A DNA stretch of 64,000 nucleotides from Hydrogenophaga sp. 2FB (GCF_005503365.1 NZ_SCML01000007.1:62001-126000); one strand, 5' to 3'; positions 45,963-55,619 are shown, numbered from the stretch's first letter. A program made the numbers and translations. Notes: generated from the letters alone by a model not told the origin.

Positions 45963-47125
45963 GGTTGTTGCCGGCGCGCCTGCTTCCAGGCAAACCGTGC
46001 GGGATCGATGGCCCGCAGCAGATCGGCCTCGTCGTCTGACGCCCCCTCGCCATCCATGGCGGCGGCCAGGCGGCTCGCGCACCAGGGCGCCAGCGAGATG
46101 CCACGCGATCCCAGAGCGCTCAACATGAAAAGACCGGTATGGCGCGGTGTGTCCGCGAGGGGCACGCGTCCGCGCCGTGGTCCGGCTTGCGCCATGAGCA
46201 TGCGCAAGGCGTCGCCATCGGGCACGGCACCGACCAGGGGCAATCGGTCCAGCGAGGCGCAGCGCACCTGGGCCCAGCCCAGCAAGTGCCCCTCAGCCCA
46301 CGCGTCGCGCAGGCCCGATGCGGCGGGCGCGCAGAAGGTCTCCAGGCTGGCGGCGTTGCGCTCATGCGCCTGTTCGCTCAGGTGGGTGCTGTTCTCGCCG
46401 CGTTCGTAGGTGGAGCCCATGGCCCAGATGCGCGCCGGCCATTGCGGCGGCAGCCCATCGTCTTCGTAGCACGGCACGAAGACGCCGTCATCGCGTTGCG
46501 GGCGTGCGGCAGTGGGCTCGCCCTGGAGTTCGCCCAGGCTCATCTGCCCTTTGACAGGGCGCAAGGGCAGGGTGTCGGCGTCCATCAACCCCGAAGCGTC
46601 CGTGAGCAGGGCGTGGCTGCCGAAAGCACTCGCCACCACCACCACCGGTGCTTCTGCCACGCAGTCGCCGTTCGCGTCCAGCGCTTGCCAGGTGTTGGCG
46701 TTGTGCGCGAGCCGGTGCACGGGCGCATGCCATCGGCACGCCAGCGCGCCCAGGCCTGTCGCTTCCGCCAGCCAGGCTTGCACCAGGGCAGCGGGGCGCA
46801 CCAGCGCGGCCCGCCAGCGACCAGGGTTGTGCCCGTGGTTGTCGACCTCACAGGCTTGCCAGCCGTGCCCTTGTGGCACGAGGCGTTGCAGTTCGGCCAG
46901 CGTGGTCGTCACACCGAGCGCGGTCAGCCGAGACATCGGCGTGGGTGCGCGCGTGACGTGCGGGCTCAGCATGCCCACGGGGATCGCCGAAGCGCCCTGG
47001 GCGGGGCCGCTGGCGGCATCCACCAGCGTGAGTTGCCAGCGGCGCCGCGCGAGGGCCGCGCATACGGCGGCGCCCGCCAGGCCGGCGCCGATCACCAGCG
47101 CTTGGCGGGCTGGGGGCTGGGACAC
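45959..47125 (-). CDS. mnmC: FAD-dependent oxidoreductase, MnmC C-terminal-domain-like
   Basis: A 388-residue DAO-type FAD protein. FAD motif ALVIGAGLAGAAVCAALARR is followed by GASAIPVGMLSPHV, and the C-terminal ALGSRGISLAPWCASRLAA matches the FAD-dependent cmnm5s2U oxidase part of MnmC. In E. coli this is fused to a methyltransferase; here only the oxidase half is seen, so it would convert cmnm5s2U34 to nm5s2U34 in tRNA, with the methyl step done elsewhere. A GTG start at 47125 (VSQPPARQALVIG), 8 bases after the yggX stop, is preferred over a long frame extending through yggX. Confidence 0.75.
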   Translation of the reverse strand: MSQPPARQALVIGAGLAGAAVCAALARRRWQLTLVDAASGPAQGASAIPVGMLSPHVTRAPTPMSRLTALGVTTTLAELQRLVPQGHGWQACEVDNHGHNPGRWRAALVRPAALVQAWLAEATGLGALACRWHAPVHRLAHNANTWQALDANGDCVAEAPVVVVASAFGSHALLTDASGLMDADTLPLRPVKGQMSLGELQGEPTAARPQRDDGVFVPCYEDDGLPPQWPARIWAMGSTYERGENSTHLSEQAHERNAASLETFCAPAASGLRDAWAEGHLLGWAQVRCASLDRLPLVGAVPDGDALRMLMAQAGPRRGRVPLADTPRHTGLFMLSALGSRGISLAPWCASRLAAAMDGEGASDDEADLLRAIDPARFAWKQARRQQP

Positions 47126-47132
47126 GAAGCGC

Positions 47133-47414
47133 TTATTGGCCGTCGGCAGGCGGAGGCACGAAGCCGGCGGCGGCGTCCGCGCCTTCGCCAAAGAAATGCT
47201 TTTCCATCTGGCGCGCCAGGTACTGGCGGGCGCGGGCATCGGCCAGGTTCAGGCGGTTTTCGTTGAGGAGCATGGTCTGGTGCTTGAGCCAGCCGGCCCA
47301 GGCTTCCTTGCTGACGTTCTCATACAGGCGCTTGCCCATTTCGCCGGGGTAGGGGGGGAAGTCCAGGCCTTCGGCTTCCTTGCCGAGCTTGATGCAATGA
47401 ACGGTGCGTGCCAT
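47133..47414 (-). CDS. yggX: Oxidative damage protection protein / Fe(II) trafficking protein YggX
   Basis: A 93-residue member of the YggX family. The N-terminal [20 protein letters not shown], with conserved Cys7, and the [21 protein letters not shown] core are intact, followed by [10 protein letters not shown] and a short non-conserved tail. The protein is linked to protection of Fe-S clusters and iron delivery. It lies directly upstream of the MnmC-like gene on the same strand and divergent from fpr, which is also an oxidative stress-related gene. Confidence 0.93.
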   Translation of the reverse strand: MARTVHCIKLGKEAEGLDFPPYPGEMGKRLYENVSKEAWAGWLKHQTMLLNENRLNLADARARQYLARQMEKHFFGEGADAAAGFVPPPADGQ

Positions 47415-47686
47415 GGTGAATTCCTTGGGTGGGGTTAGATGGTTTGGTTATAACGAACTGAAGAAATTATTCGTTCCCGAGCCAGTCGATCGTGGGCATG
47501 ATCGGGGCTCTTTGTTCGTCGGCGCAGTTCGCCGGTGGCAAGCGCGGGGCCTAGGCGCCCGGGCAGGCCGTCACTGTAGCAAGGTTTCGGTGCCCGCTCC
47601 GCCCGTGGGGCTTGCCGATCACCCCGCCAGCCGCCGGGCCAACCCGATTTTTTACAATACGGGGTTTGCCCCCATCAGGATCTTTC
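47415..47686. other. Intergenic control region between yggX and fpr
   Basis: A 272-base region without a gene. TACAAT at 47653-47658 is a possible -10 for fpr, 28 bases before its ATG, but no good -35 sits 17 bases upstream. No terminator, repeat or leader peptide was recognised. The GC content stays high except for the AT-rich patch near 47445-47475 in front of yggX. Confidence 0.5.
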
Positions 47687-48457
47687 ATGAGTGCATTTCT
47701 GGAAGAGCGCGTGCTCAGCGTTCATCACTGGACCGACCGGCTGTTCAGCTTCACGACCACGCGCGACACCGCGCTGCGGTTTTCCAATGGCCACTTCACC
47801 ATGATCGGCCTGCGCGTCAACGACAAGCCGCTGCTGCGCGCCTACAGCATCGTCAGCCCGAACTGGGCCGACCACCTCGAATTCCTCAGCATCAAGGTGC
47901 AAGACGGTCCGCTGACTTCGCGCCTGCAGCACATCCAGGTGGGTGACACCCTCGTCGTGGGTCGCAAGCCCACCGGCACGCTGTTGATCGACTACCTCTT
48001 GCCGGCCAAGCGCCTGTACCTGCTGGGCACGGGCACCGGTCTCGCGCCGTTCCTGAGCGTCATTCGCGACCCGGAAACCTACGAGCGTTTCGAACAGGTG
48101 GTGCTGGTCCATGGCGTGCGCCACGTCAAGGAACTGGCCTATCGCGAACTGATCTCCGAGCAGCTCCGGCACGACGAATTCCTGGGTGACGCGGTGAAAC
48201 AGAAGCTGCTGTACTACCCCACGGTCACGCGCGAGCCGTTCATGCACCAGGGCCGCATTCCGCAGTTGCTGGGCGATGGCGTGATCGCCAAGGACCTGGG
48301 CATTCCCCAACTCAATCCGGCCGAAGACCGCGTGATGATCTGCGGCAGCCCCGAGATGCTGCGCGACCTCAAGGCCTTGTGCGAGAAGCGCGGCTTCAAG
48401 GAAGGCAACACGACCACGCCAGGCGATTTCGTCATCGAGCGCGCGTTCGTGAGCTGA
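47687..48457 (+). CDS. fpr: Ferredoxin/flavodoxin-NADP+ reductase (Fpr type)
   Basis: A 256-residue plant-type FNR of the bacterial Fpr subgroup. FAD-binding LLRAYSIVSPNWADH with DHLEFLSIKVQDGPLTSRL, the NADP pyrophosphate site LLGTGTGLAPFLSVIRDPETYERFE and CGSPEMLRDLKALCE are recognisable, ending FVIERAFVS. It transfers electrons between NADPH and ferredoxin or flavodoxin, often as part of the oxidative-stress response. A second, unrelated ferredoxin reductase is encoded at 37.4-38.4 kb, so the cell has at least two. I start at MSAFLEERVLS (47687). Confidence 0.94.
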   Translation: MSAFLEERVLSVHHWTDRLFSFTTTRDTALRFSNGHFTMIGLRVNDKPLLRAYSIVSPNWADHLEFLSIKVQDGPLTSRLQHIQVGDTLVVGRKPTGTLLIDYLLPAKRLYLLGTGTGLAPFLSVIRDPETYERFEQVVLVHGVRHVKELAYRELISEQLRHDEFLGDAVKQKLLYYPTVTREPFMHQGRIPQLLGDGVIAKDLGIPQLNPAEDRVMICGSPEMLRDLKALCEKRGFKEGNTTTPGDFVIERAFVS

Positions 48458-48538
48458 AGCGGGGAACTTGCGGCAGACTGGCGGGCTCATTGCTCTGTCC
48501 CGCCCGGCGGCCGCTTTTTCTTCTCTTCAGGACTTCCC

Positions 48539-49063
48539 TTGATCGCCATCCCCTCCCCAGGCCAACCCTCGCCCTTGACGAACCACCCGCGCCGCATCCT
48601 CGGTGTGGTGGCGCTGGCCTGTGTCACCATGCTGGCTTTTGGCATGTACTTGCAGCACGTCGTGGGCCTGGAGCCTTGCCCGATGTGCATCGTGCAACGT
48701 TACGCCCTGGTATTGGTGGCGGTGGTGGCCGGTATCACGGCGCTGTTCAAGCCGCGTACCGCGCGCTATGGCGGTGTGGCGCTGATGGGGCTGCTGGCGG
48801 TGTTCGGCGCGTTCACCGCGGCGCGCCAGAGCTGGCTGCAATGGAACCCACCCGAGATCATGAGTTGCGGGCGCGACTTCTTCGGCATGATCGAAGCCTT
48901 CCCGCTGCGCCGCGCCATTCCGATGATCTTCCGCGGCAGCGGCGATTGTTCGGTGATCGACTGGACTTTCCTCGGCCTGTCGATCGCGAACTGGTCCTTC
49001 CTGTGCTTCTCGGCGATCGCCCTGTTGGCCATCGCACTCTGGGTGAAGCGCCCCGCCGCCTGA
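48539..49063 (+). CDS. dsbB: Disulfide bond formation protein B
   Basis: A 174-residue inner-membrane protein with four helices. The first periplasmic loop holds the quinone-linked pair in LEPCPMCIVQRYAL, and the second has two cysteines in MSCGRDFFG and GDCSVIDW, the pair that reoxidises DsbA. The best start is a TTG at 48539 with AGGA upstream; the next in-frame ATG falls late inside helix 1. It is convergent with argA. Function: reoxidation of periplasmic DsbA using quinones. Confidence 0.93.
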   Translation: MIAIPSPGQPSPLTNHPRRILGVVALACVTMLAFGMYLQHVVGLEPCPMCIVQRYALVLVAVVAGITALFKPRTARYGGVALMGLLAVFGAFTAARQSWLQWNPPEIMSCGRDFFGMIEAFPLRRAIPMIFRGSGDCSVIDWTFLGLSIANWSFLCFSAIALLAIALWVKRPAA

Positions 49064-49084
49064 CGCGACGCGGGTCCCTGGCCC

Positions 49085-50425
49085 TCAGTTGAGCTTTTTC
49101 ACCAGCACCTGGCTCTTGCGGTCCCAGTTGTACTTGCGTTTGCGCGCCTCGGGCAGCCAGTCGGCGCTGACCTGAACAAAGCCGCGTTTGATGAACCAGT
49201 GCATCGTGCGCGTGGTGAGCACGAAGATGCTCTGCAGACCTTGCGCCTTGGCGCGCGCTTCGATGCGCTTGAGCAGCCGCTCGCCATCGCCCTGGCTCTG
49301 CGTGTCGGGTGACACGGTGAGCGCGGCCATCTCGCCGGTGCGGGCTTCGGGGTAGGGGTAGAGGGCGGCGCAGCCGAACATCACGCCGTCGTGCTCGATG
49401 ATGGTGTAGTTGCCGGCATCGCGTTCGATCTCGTTGCGGTCGCGCTTGACCAGAGTGCCGTCCTTCTCGAACGGTTCGATCAGCGCCACGATGCCGCTCA
49501 CGTCGTCGATGGTGGCTTCGCGCACGCTCTCCAGTTTTTCGTCCACCACCATGGTGCCGATGCCGTCGTGGGTGTAGATCTCCAGCAGCAGCGCACCGTC
49601 CACCGAAAACGGCAGGATGTGGCTGCGGTCCACGCCACCTTCGCAGGCGCGGATGCAGTGCCGCAGATAAAACGCGGGGTCGGTGGGTTGGGTGGCGGCC
49701 GGCAGCGCGGCGAGCATTTTCTTGGCGTCGGCCAGCGGCAACTCGGTGTCGATGTCGCTTTCGGGATCGTCCTGGTCCACGCGGATGCCGGGCACTTCGG
49801 TCAGGAACATCAGCTTGTCGGCCTGCAGTGCCACTGCGACCGAGGTGGCCACGTCTTCCATCTGCAGATTGAAAGCCTCGCCGGTGGGGGAAAAACCGAA
49901 GGGCGAGAGCAGCACCATTGCGCCCATGTCGAGCGTGCGCTGAATGCCTTCGGTATCGACCTTGCGCACCAGGCCCGAGTGCTGGAAGTCCACGCCGTCG
50001 ATGAGGCCCACGGGCCGCGCGGTGATGAAATTGCCCGAGATCACGCGCACCGTCGCGCCGGCCATGGGCGTGTTGGGCAGGCCCTGGCTGAAGGCGGCTT
50101 CGATCTCGTAGCGCAACTGACCGGCCGCTTCCTGCGCGCAGTCCAGCGCCACCGAGTCGGTGATGCGCATGCCGTGCGAGTACTTGGCTTCGTGCCCCTT
50201 GAGGCGCAATTGCTCGTTCACCTGCGGGCGAAACCCGTGCACCAGCACGATCTCCACACCCATGCTCTGGATGAGCGCCAGGTCCTGCGCCAGCTTCTCG
50301 AGCTTGCCGGCCGCGATGGCTTCACCTGCGATGCCCACCACCAGCGTGTTGTGGCGGTGTTTGTGGATGTAGGGTGCGACCGAGCGGAACCAGGGAACGA
50401 AGGTGAAGTTGAAGACGTTGGACAT
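49085..50425 (-). CDS. argA: Amino-acid N-acetyltransferase (N-acetylglutamate synthase)
   Basis: A 446-residue classical ArgA. An amino-acid-kinase-like domain covers about 1-290 (VVGIAGEAIAAGKLEKLAQDLALI, VLVHGFRPQVNEQL), and a C-terminal GNAT domain carries ARTGEMAALTVSPDTQSQGDGERLL with the acetyl-CoA loop. It acetylates glutamate, the first step of arginine synthesis, and is inhibited by arginine. I start at MSNVFNFTFVPWFRSVAPY (50425); the longer open frame extends into hrpA on the other strand. It is divergent from hrpA with 42 bases between starts. Confidence 0.95.
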   Translation of the reverse strand: MSNVFNFTFVPWFRSVAPYIHKHRHNTLVVGIAGEAIAAGKLEKLAQDLALIQSMGVEIVLVHGFRPQVNEQLRLKGHEAKYSHGMRITDSVALDCAQEAAGQLRYEIEAAFSQGLPNTPMAGATVRVISGNFITARPVGLIDGVDFQHSGLVRKVDTEGIQRTLDMGAMVLLSPFGFSPTGEAFNLQMEDVATSVAVALQADKLMFLTEVPGIRVDQDDPESDIDTELPLADAKKMLAALPAATQPTDPAFYLRHCIRACEGGVDRSHILPFSVDGALLLEIYTHDGIGTMVVDEKLESVREATIDDVSGIVALIEPFEKDGTLVKRDRNEIERDAGNYTIIEHDGVMFGCAALYPYPEARTGEMAALTVSPDTQSQGDGERLLKRIEARAKAQGLQSIFVLTTRTMHWFIKRGFVQVSADWLPEARKRKYNWDRKSQVLVKKLN

Positions 50426-50467
50426 GTGTGTGTCGAAAGACTGCGGGCGAGGGGCGGGGCGCGGATA

Positions 50468-53400
50468 ATGGCCAGTTGCCCGATTTTGACCGAAGTTCCC
50501 CACTTGTCCTCCAACCCGCTGCACATTGAATTCCCCGAGTCGCTGCCCGTCTCGGCCCGCCGTCACGAGATCGAGGCCGCATTGCGCGACCACCAGGTGG
50601 TCATCGTCTGCGGCGAAACGGGCTCGGGCAAAACCACGCAGTTGCCCAAGATCCTGTTGCAGATGGGGCGCGGCAAATGCAACGCCAAGCCGGGGCAGCG
50701 CGGTCAACTCATCGGCCACACGCAGCCGCGGCGCATTGCCGCCTCCAGCGTGGCCAAGCGCATCGCGGAAGAGTTGAAGACGCCGCTGGGCGAGGTGGTG
50801 GGCTACAAGGTGCGCTTCCAGGACCGCCTTTCGCGCGATGCCTCGGTCAAGCTGATGACCGACGGCATCTTGCTCGCCGAAACGCAGACCGACCCGGACC
50901 TGCGCGCCTACGACACGATCATCATCGACGAGGCGCACGAGCGCAGCCTGAACATCGATTTCCTGCTGGGCTACCTGCGCCAGTTGCTGCCGCGACGTCC
51001 CGACCTGAAGCTGGTGGTGACCTCGGCCACCATCGACGCCGACCGCTTCGCCGAGTACTTCTCGTCGAGCAAAGGCAAGGCCCCGGTGTTGATGGTCTCT
51101 GGCCGCACCTTCCCGGTGGAGCAACGCTGGCGGCCGTTCGAGGAAAGCCGCGACTACGATTTGAACAACGCCATCGCCGATGCGGTGGACGAACTCTGGC
51201 GTGGGCCGCAGGGTGGGGACATCCTGGTGTTTCTGCCCGGCGAGCGCGAGATCCGCGAGGCGGCCGACCACCTGCGCAAACATCTCTCACATCAACCGGT
51301 GTTGCGTTCGGCAGAGGTTCTGCCGCTGTTCGCGCGCCTCTCGCAGGCCGAGCAGGACCGCATCTTCCAGGACCACAGCGGACGGCGCATCGTGCTCTCG
51401 ACCAACGTGGCCGAAACCTCGCTCACGGTGCCCGGCATCCGCTTCGTGATCGACGCCGGCACCGCGCGCGTGAAGCGCTACAGCTTCCGCCAGAAGGTGG
51501 AGCAGTTGATGGTGGAGCCCATCAGCCAGGCGGCCGCCAACCAGCGCGCCGGGCGCTGCGGGCGTGTGGCCGATGGCATCTGCATTCGCTTGTACGACGA
51601 GGCGGGCTTCATCGGCCGTCCCCGGTTCACCGATCCTGAAATTTTGCGCAGCTCGCTCGCGGGCGTCATCCTGCGCATGAAAGCGCTGCGCCTGGGCGCG
51701 GTGGAAGACTTTGCGTTCATCGAGGCGCCGCAGAAGCGCGCCATCGTCGACGGCTACCAGCTGCTGGCCGAGCTCGGCGCGGTGGACGAGGCCAACGAAC
51801 TCACGCCGATCGGCCAGACGCTGTCGCGCCTGCCGCTGGACCCGCGCGTGGGCCGCATGATCCTGGAAGCGCAGCAGCGCGGCGCGCTCGACGAGGTGCT
51901 GGTGATCGCGTCGGCGTTGAGCGTGCAGGACGTGCGCGACCGTCCGCTGGAGAAGCAGGCCCAGGCCGACCAGGCGCACGCCAAATTCGACGACGAGAAG
52001 AGCGAGTTCAGCGGCACGCTCAAGCTCTGGAAATGGCTGGACGACACCAAGGGTGGGCACGGCCAGGACCACAAGCTGAGCCACCGCCAGTACGAAAACG
52101 CGCTGCGTGAGAGTTACATCAACGTGCGGCGCGTGCGCGAGTGGCGCGACATCCATTCCCAATTGCACACTGTCGTCGCCGAGCACAAGTGGAAGCTCAA
52201 CGACAAGCCGGCGAGCTACGAACAGCTGCACCTGGCGATGTTGTCGGGGCTGCTGGGCAACGTCGGGCAGAAGCACGAAACCGAAGACGTCTACCTCGGT
52301 GCGCGCGGCATCAAGTTCCACCGCCACCCGGGCGCGAACCTGAGCAAGCGGCCGGGCCGCTGGATCGTCTGCGCCGAGCTGGTCGAAACCACTCGGCTGT
52401 TCGGGCGAGGCATCGCCGGCATCGAACCGCAGTGGCTGGAGCAGGTGGGCTCGCACCTCATCAAGAAGCAGTTGCTCGACCCGCATTGGGAAAAGAAGGC
52501 CGCTCAGGTGACCGCGCTGGAGCGCGCCACGCTCTACGGCCTGGTGGTCTACAGCAACCGCCGCACCGACTACGGCCGCGTGGACCCGGTGGGCGCGCGC
52601 GAAATCTTCATTCGCGAAGCGCTGGTGGCGGGGGAGTGGGAAACGCGCCTGCCGTTCCTGGCCGCGAACCAGAAACTGGTGAAGCAGGTGTCCGAGCTCG
52701 AACACAAGTCGCGCCGGCAGGACGTGCTGGTCGACGACGAGCTGATCTACGCCTTCTACGACCAGCAACTACCCGCCAACATCTGCACCGGTGCCACGAT
52801 GGAGCGCTGGTACCGCGACGCGGTGCGCGAGAACCCGAAACTGCTGCTGCTCACGCGCGAAGAACTGATGCGCCACGAGGCGGCCGGCATCACCACGCAG
52901 ACCTTCCCCAAGACGCTGCGCCTGGGCGGTGTGGACTGCGTTTGCAGCTACCTGCACGAGCCCGGCGACCCGCGCGACGGCTTGTCGGTCACGCTGCCGA
53001 TCTTCGCGCTCAACCAGGCCAGTGAAGACCGTTGCGACTGGCTGGTGCCCGGCATGCTCAAGGAAAAGGTATTGGCGCTGATCAAGACCTTGCACCAACG
53101 GCCACGGTCGCGGCTGGTGCCCTTGCCCGCCACGGCCGAGAAGTTCGCGCAGACCTTGTGCGAGCCCACCACGTTTGGCTCCGGCAACCTCATGGATGCG
53201 CTGCTCAAGCTGGTGCGCGCGGCCACGCAGCTCGACATCCAGCGCAACGACATCAAGGTCGACATGCTGAGCGCGCACCACTTCATGCACCTGCGCGTGG
53301 TGGACGAACATGGTCGCCAACTCGGACAAGGGCGCAACCTGGCCGCGCTCAAAGCCGAACTCGGCGCGCAGGCGCGCGGCGCATTCCAGGCGCTGGCGCA

Positions 53401-54415
53401 ACTGAAGCTGGCACCGGCCGCTGGCGACGGGTCTGCACCCTCTCCCGCCAGCGGGAGAGAGCAGGGTGAGGGCAAGCAGGGGCAAGCCAAGCCACTCCCC
53501 GAGAGCAAGGATGCCAAGCCCTCTTCAACAAATCGCTCCAGCGCCACCCAACGCCACACCACCTGGGACTTTGGCGAACTGCCCGAACTGATGGAAATCC
53601 AGCAAGGCAAACAAACGTTGATCGGCTTTCCCGCCCTGGTGGACGATGGTGACGCGGTGCGCATCGAGGTGTTCGACGAACCCGAAGTGGCCCAGTCGCG
53701 CCACCGCGAAGGCCTGCGGCGCCTGTGTGCGTTGCAGATCCGCGACGCGCTGAAGTACCTGGAAAAAAACCTGCCCGGCCTGCAGGCCATGGGCGTGGCC
53801 TACATGCAGGTGGGCAAGGACACGGGCGGGGGCGGCACGCTGGAAGAGTTGCGCGCACAGATCCTCGAACTCGCGCTGGACCGCGCTTTCCTGGGCGATC
53901 CTCTGCCCACCGACGAAGCCGCGTTCAAACGCCGGGTGGAAGAGGGCCGTGGCCGCCTCACGCTGATCGCCAACGAGATCGCGCGCACCGCCGGCACCGT
54001 GCTCACCGAGTACGCCGCGGCCGCGCGCAAGCTCAAGGATGGCAAGCCGTCAGCCGATGTGGCGGCCGACATCGCGCAACAGCTGCAACGCCTGGTACCC
54101 AAGCGCTTCCTGTTGCAAACGCCGTATGCGCAACTGCAGCACCTGCCGCGCTATTTGAAGGCCGTGCAACTGCGGCTGGACAAGCTGCGCGCCGACCCCG
54201 CGCGCGATGCGGCCAAACTGGCCGAGCTGCGCCCACAAGACCAGCGCTTCTGGCGCCTGGTGGCCGAGCGCAAGGGCGTGCAGGACGCGCGCCTGCAGGA
54301 GCTGCGCTGGTTGTTGGAGGAGTTGCGGGTGAGTTTCTTCGCGCAGGAGCTGCGCACGCCCCAGCCCGTGAGCGTGAAGCGGCTCGACAAGGCCTGGGCC
54401 CAGCTCAATACCTGA
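50468..54415 (+). CDS. hrpA: ATP-dependent RNA helicase HrpA
   Basis: A 1315-residue DEAH helicase, close to the E. coli length. Walker A GETGSGKTTQ (49-58), the HTQPRRIAASS motif, DEAH in IIIDEAHERSLN, SATI, and the QRAGRCGRVADG motif VI are clear, followed by the helicase-associated, OB and C-terminal HrpA domains (DUF3418). Roles proposed for HrpA are in mRNA and stalled-ribosome handling. An in-frame REP-like palindrome encodes residues about 991-1003 in a poorly conserved linker. The start is not certain: GATAAT at 50464-50469 overlaps the ATG at 50468 and may be the -10, in which case a TTG at 50506 (LSSNPLHIEFPE) is the start. Confidence 0.95.
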   Translation: MASCPILTEVPHLSSNPLHIEFPESLPVSARRHEIEAALRDHQVVIVCGETGSGKTTQLPKILLQMGRGKCNAKPGQRGQLIGHTQPRRIAASSVAKRIAEELKTPLGEVVGYKVRFQDRLSRDASVKLMTDGILLAETQTDPDLRAYDTIIIDEAHERSLNIDFLLGYLRQLLPRRPDLKLVVTSATIDADRFAEYFSSSKGKAPVLMVSGRTFPVEQRWRPFEESRDYDLNNAIADAVDELWRGPQGGDILVFLPGEREIREAADHLRKHLSHQPVLRSAEVLPLFARLSQAEQDRIFQDHSGRRIVLSTNVAETSLTVPGIRFVIDAGTARVKRYSFRQKVEQLMVEPISQAAANQRAGRCGRVADGICIRLYDEAGFIGRPRFTDPEILRSSLAGVILRMKALRLGAVEDFAFIEAPQKRAIVDGYQLLAELGAVDEANELTPIGQTLSRLPLDPRVGRMILEAQQRGALDEVLVIASALSVQDVRDRPLEKQAQADQAHAKFDDEKSEFSGTLKLWKWLDDTKGGHGQDHKLSHRQYENALRESYINVRRVREWRDIHSQLHTVVAEHKWKLNDKPASYEQLHLAMLSGLLGNVGQKHETEDVYLGARGIKFHRHPGANLSKRPGRWIVCAELVETTRLFGRGIAGIEPQWLEQVGSHLIKKQLLDPHWEKKAAQVTALERATLYGLVVYSNRRTDYGRVDPVGAREIFIREALVAGEWETRLPFLAANQKLVKQVSELEHKSRRQDVLVDDELIYAFYDQQLPANICTGATMERWYRDAVRENPKLLLLTREELMRHEAAGITTQTFPKTLRLGGVDCVCSYLHEPGDPRDGLSVTLPIFALNQASEDRCDWLVPGMLKEKVLALIKTLHQRPRSRLVPLPATAEKFAQTLCEPTTFGSGNLMDALLKLVRAATQLDIQRNDIKVDMLSAHHFMHLRVVDEHGRQLGQGRNLAALKAELGAQARGAFQALAQLKLAPAAGDGSAPSPASGREQGEGKQGQAKPLPESKDAKPSSTNRSSATQRHTTWDFGELPELMEIQQGKQTLIGFPALVDDGDAVRIEVFDEPEVAQSRHREGLRRLCALQIRDALKYLEKNLPGLQAMGVAYMQVGKDTGGGGTLEELRAQILELALDRAFLGDPLPTDEAAFKRRVEEGRGRLTLIANEIARTAGTVLTEYAAAARKLKDGKPSADVAADIAQQLQRLVPKRFLLQTPYAQLQHLPRYLKAVQLRLDKLRADPARDAAKLAELRPQDQRFWRLVAERKGVQDARLQELRWLLEELRVSFFAQELRTPQPVSVKRLDKAWAQLNT
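53438..53473 (+). repeat. REP-like palindrome inside the hrpA reading frame
   Basis: CTCTCCCGC-CA-GCGGGAGAG is a perfect stem, with ACCCT/AGGGT flanks that extend the symmetry. This looks like the dispersed CCCTCTCCC...GGGAGAGGG palindromes of gamma- and betaproteobacteria, usually intergenic. Here it is translated as part of a Ser/Pro/Gly/Glu-rich linker. Confidence 0.7.
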
Positions 54416-54427
54416 GGTCCTGGCGCT

Positions 54428-55606
54428 TCAAAGCCGCGCGAGGCGCTTGAGCGCTTCGCGCAAGGTGTCGTCCTTCTTCGCGAAGCAGAAGCGCACCACC
54501 TTCTGGTCGAAGCCATTGCCGTAGAACGCCGACAGCGGAATGGCGGCCACGCCGATTTCTTTCGTGAGCCACTGGCAGAAATCGCCCTCGGGCAGGTCGC
54601 GCTCGGGCACGGCCAGGTTCGAGATCTCCACGCACTGGAAGTAGGTGCCTTCGCCCGGCAACAACCGGAAACGGGTGCCCGCCAGGCCCTCGCGGAACAG
54701 ATCGCGCTTGCGTTGGTAGAACGCCGGGAGTTCAACGTACGGCGCGGGGTTGGCCATGTAGCTGGCCAGCGCGTGCTGCATCGGCGTGTTCACGGTGAAC
54801 ACGTTGAACTGGTGCACCTTGCGGAATTCGGCGGTGAGCGCCGCGGGCGCGACCACGGTGCCGACCTTCCACCCGGTCACGTGGTACGTCTTGCCGAAGC
54901 TGCTGATGATGAAGGCACGCGCGGCCAGGCCGGGGAAGCGCGCCGCGCTCTGGTGTGCCTGGCCGTCGAACACCATGTGCTCGTAGACCTCGTCGCTGAT
55001 CAGCAGCACGTCGGTGGGTGCGAGCAGGTCTTGCAGGCGCTGCATGTCGGCCGCGCTCCAGACCGTGCCGCTGGGGTTGTGCGGGCTGTTGATGAGCAGG
55101 GCGCGCGTGCGCGGCGTGAGGGCGGCGGCGATGCGGTCGAAATCGGGTCGGAAGCTGCCGGGCGTGAGTGGCACGCGCACCGGCACGCCGCCGGCCAGCT
55201 CGATGTTGGGCACGTAGCTGTCGTAGCAGGGCTCGAGCACGATGACCTCGTCGCCCGGTTGCACGACCGCCAGCAGTGCGGTGAGGATGGCTTGCGTCGC
55301 GCCGGCCGTGACGGTGATCTCGGTGTTCGGGTCGCAGGCCAGGCCGTAGAGCGCCTGGATCTTGGCGGCCATGGCCTGGCGCAGCGCGGGCGCTCCGGGC
55401 ATGGGCGGGTACTGGTTGTGGCCGGCCCGCATGGCCTGGGTGACCGCGTCCACCAGGGCCGGGTCGCAATCGAAGTCGGGGAAGCCCTGGCCGAGGTTGA
55501 CCGCGTTGTGCTCGGTCGCCAGCGCCGACATGACGCTGAAGATGGTGGTGCCGACGTTGGGCAGGCGCGAGGGGAAAGTGGGCGTGCGGGGTGCGGGCGA
55601 GGTCAT
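54428..55606 (-). CDS. PLP-dependent aminotransferase, YbdL-like (methionine aminotransferase)
   Basis: A 392-residue class I/II aminotransferase. Markers are LGQGFPDFDCDPALVDAV, NQYPPMPGAPALRQAMA, ITVTAGATQAIL, NSPHNPSGTVW and the PLP-lysine motif ISSFGKTYHVTGWKVG, with a C-terminal VRFCFAKKD arginine. The pattern fits YbdL/KAT-like enzymes that prefer methionine and some aromatic amino acids. It lies 13 bases after the CysB-type regulator gene on the same strand and converges with hrpA. The regulator's sulfur role suggests it may act in methionine recycling, but that is inference. Confidence 0.88.
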   Translation of the reverse strand: MTSPAPRTPTFPSRLPNVGTTIFSVMSALATEHNAVNLGQGFPDFDCDPALVDAVTQAMRAGHNQYPPMPGAPALRQAMAAKIQALYGLACDPNTEITVTAGATQAILTALLAVVQPGDEVIVLEPCYDSYVPNIELAGGVPVRVPLTPGSFRPDFDRIAAALTPRTRALLINSPHNPSGTVWSAADMQRLQDLLAPTDVLLISDEVYEHMVFDGQAHQSAARFPGLAARAFIISSFGKTYHVTGWKVGTVVAPAALTAEFRKVHQFNVFTVNTPMQHALASYMANPAPYVELPAFYQRKRDLFREGLAGTRFRLLPGEGTYFQCVEISNLAVPERDLPEGDFCQWLTKEIGVAAIPLSAFYGNGFDQKVVRFCFAKKDDTLREALKRLARL

Positions 55607-55619
55607 GGTGTCTGGGGAA

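Noticed and set aside
49391-50467. N-terminal extension of the hrpA frame by about 359 residues
   Set aside because: It runs entirely over argA on the other strand and encodes no HrpA-like sequence; the helicase begins at about 50468.
50426-51283. N-terminal extension of the argA frame
   Set aside because: It lies over hrpA and beyond the divergent promoter region; ArgA homology starts at MSNVFNFTF.
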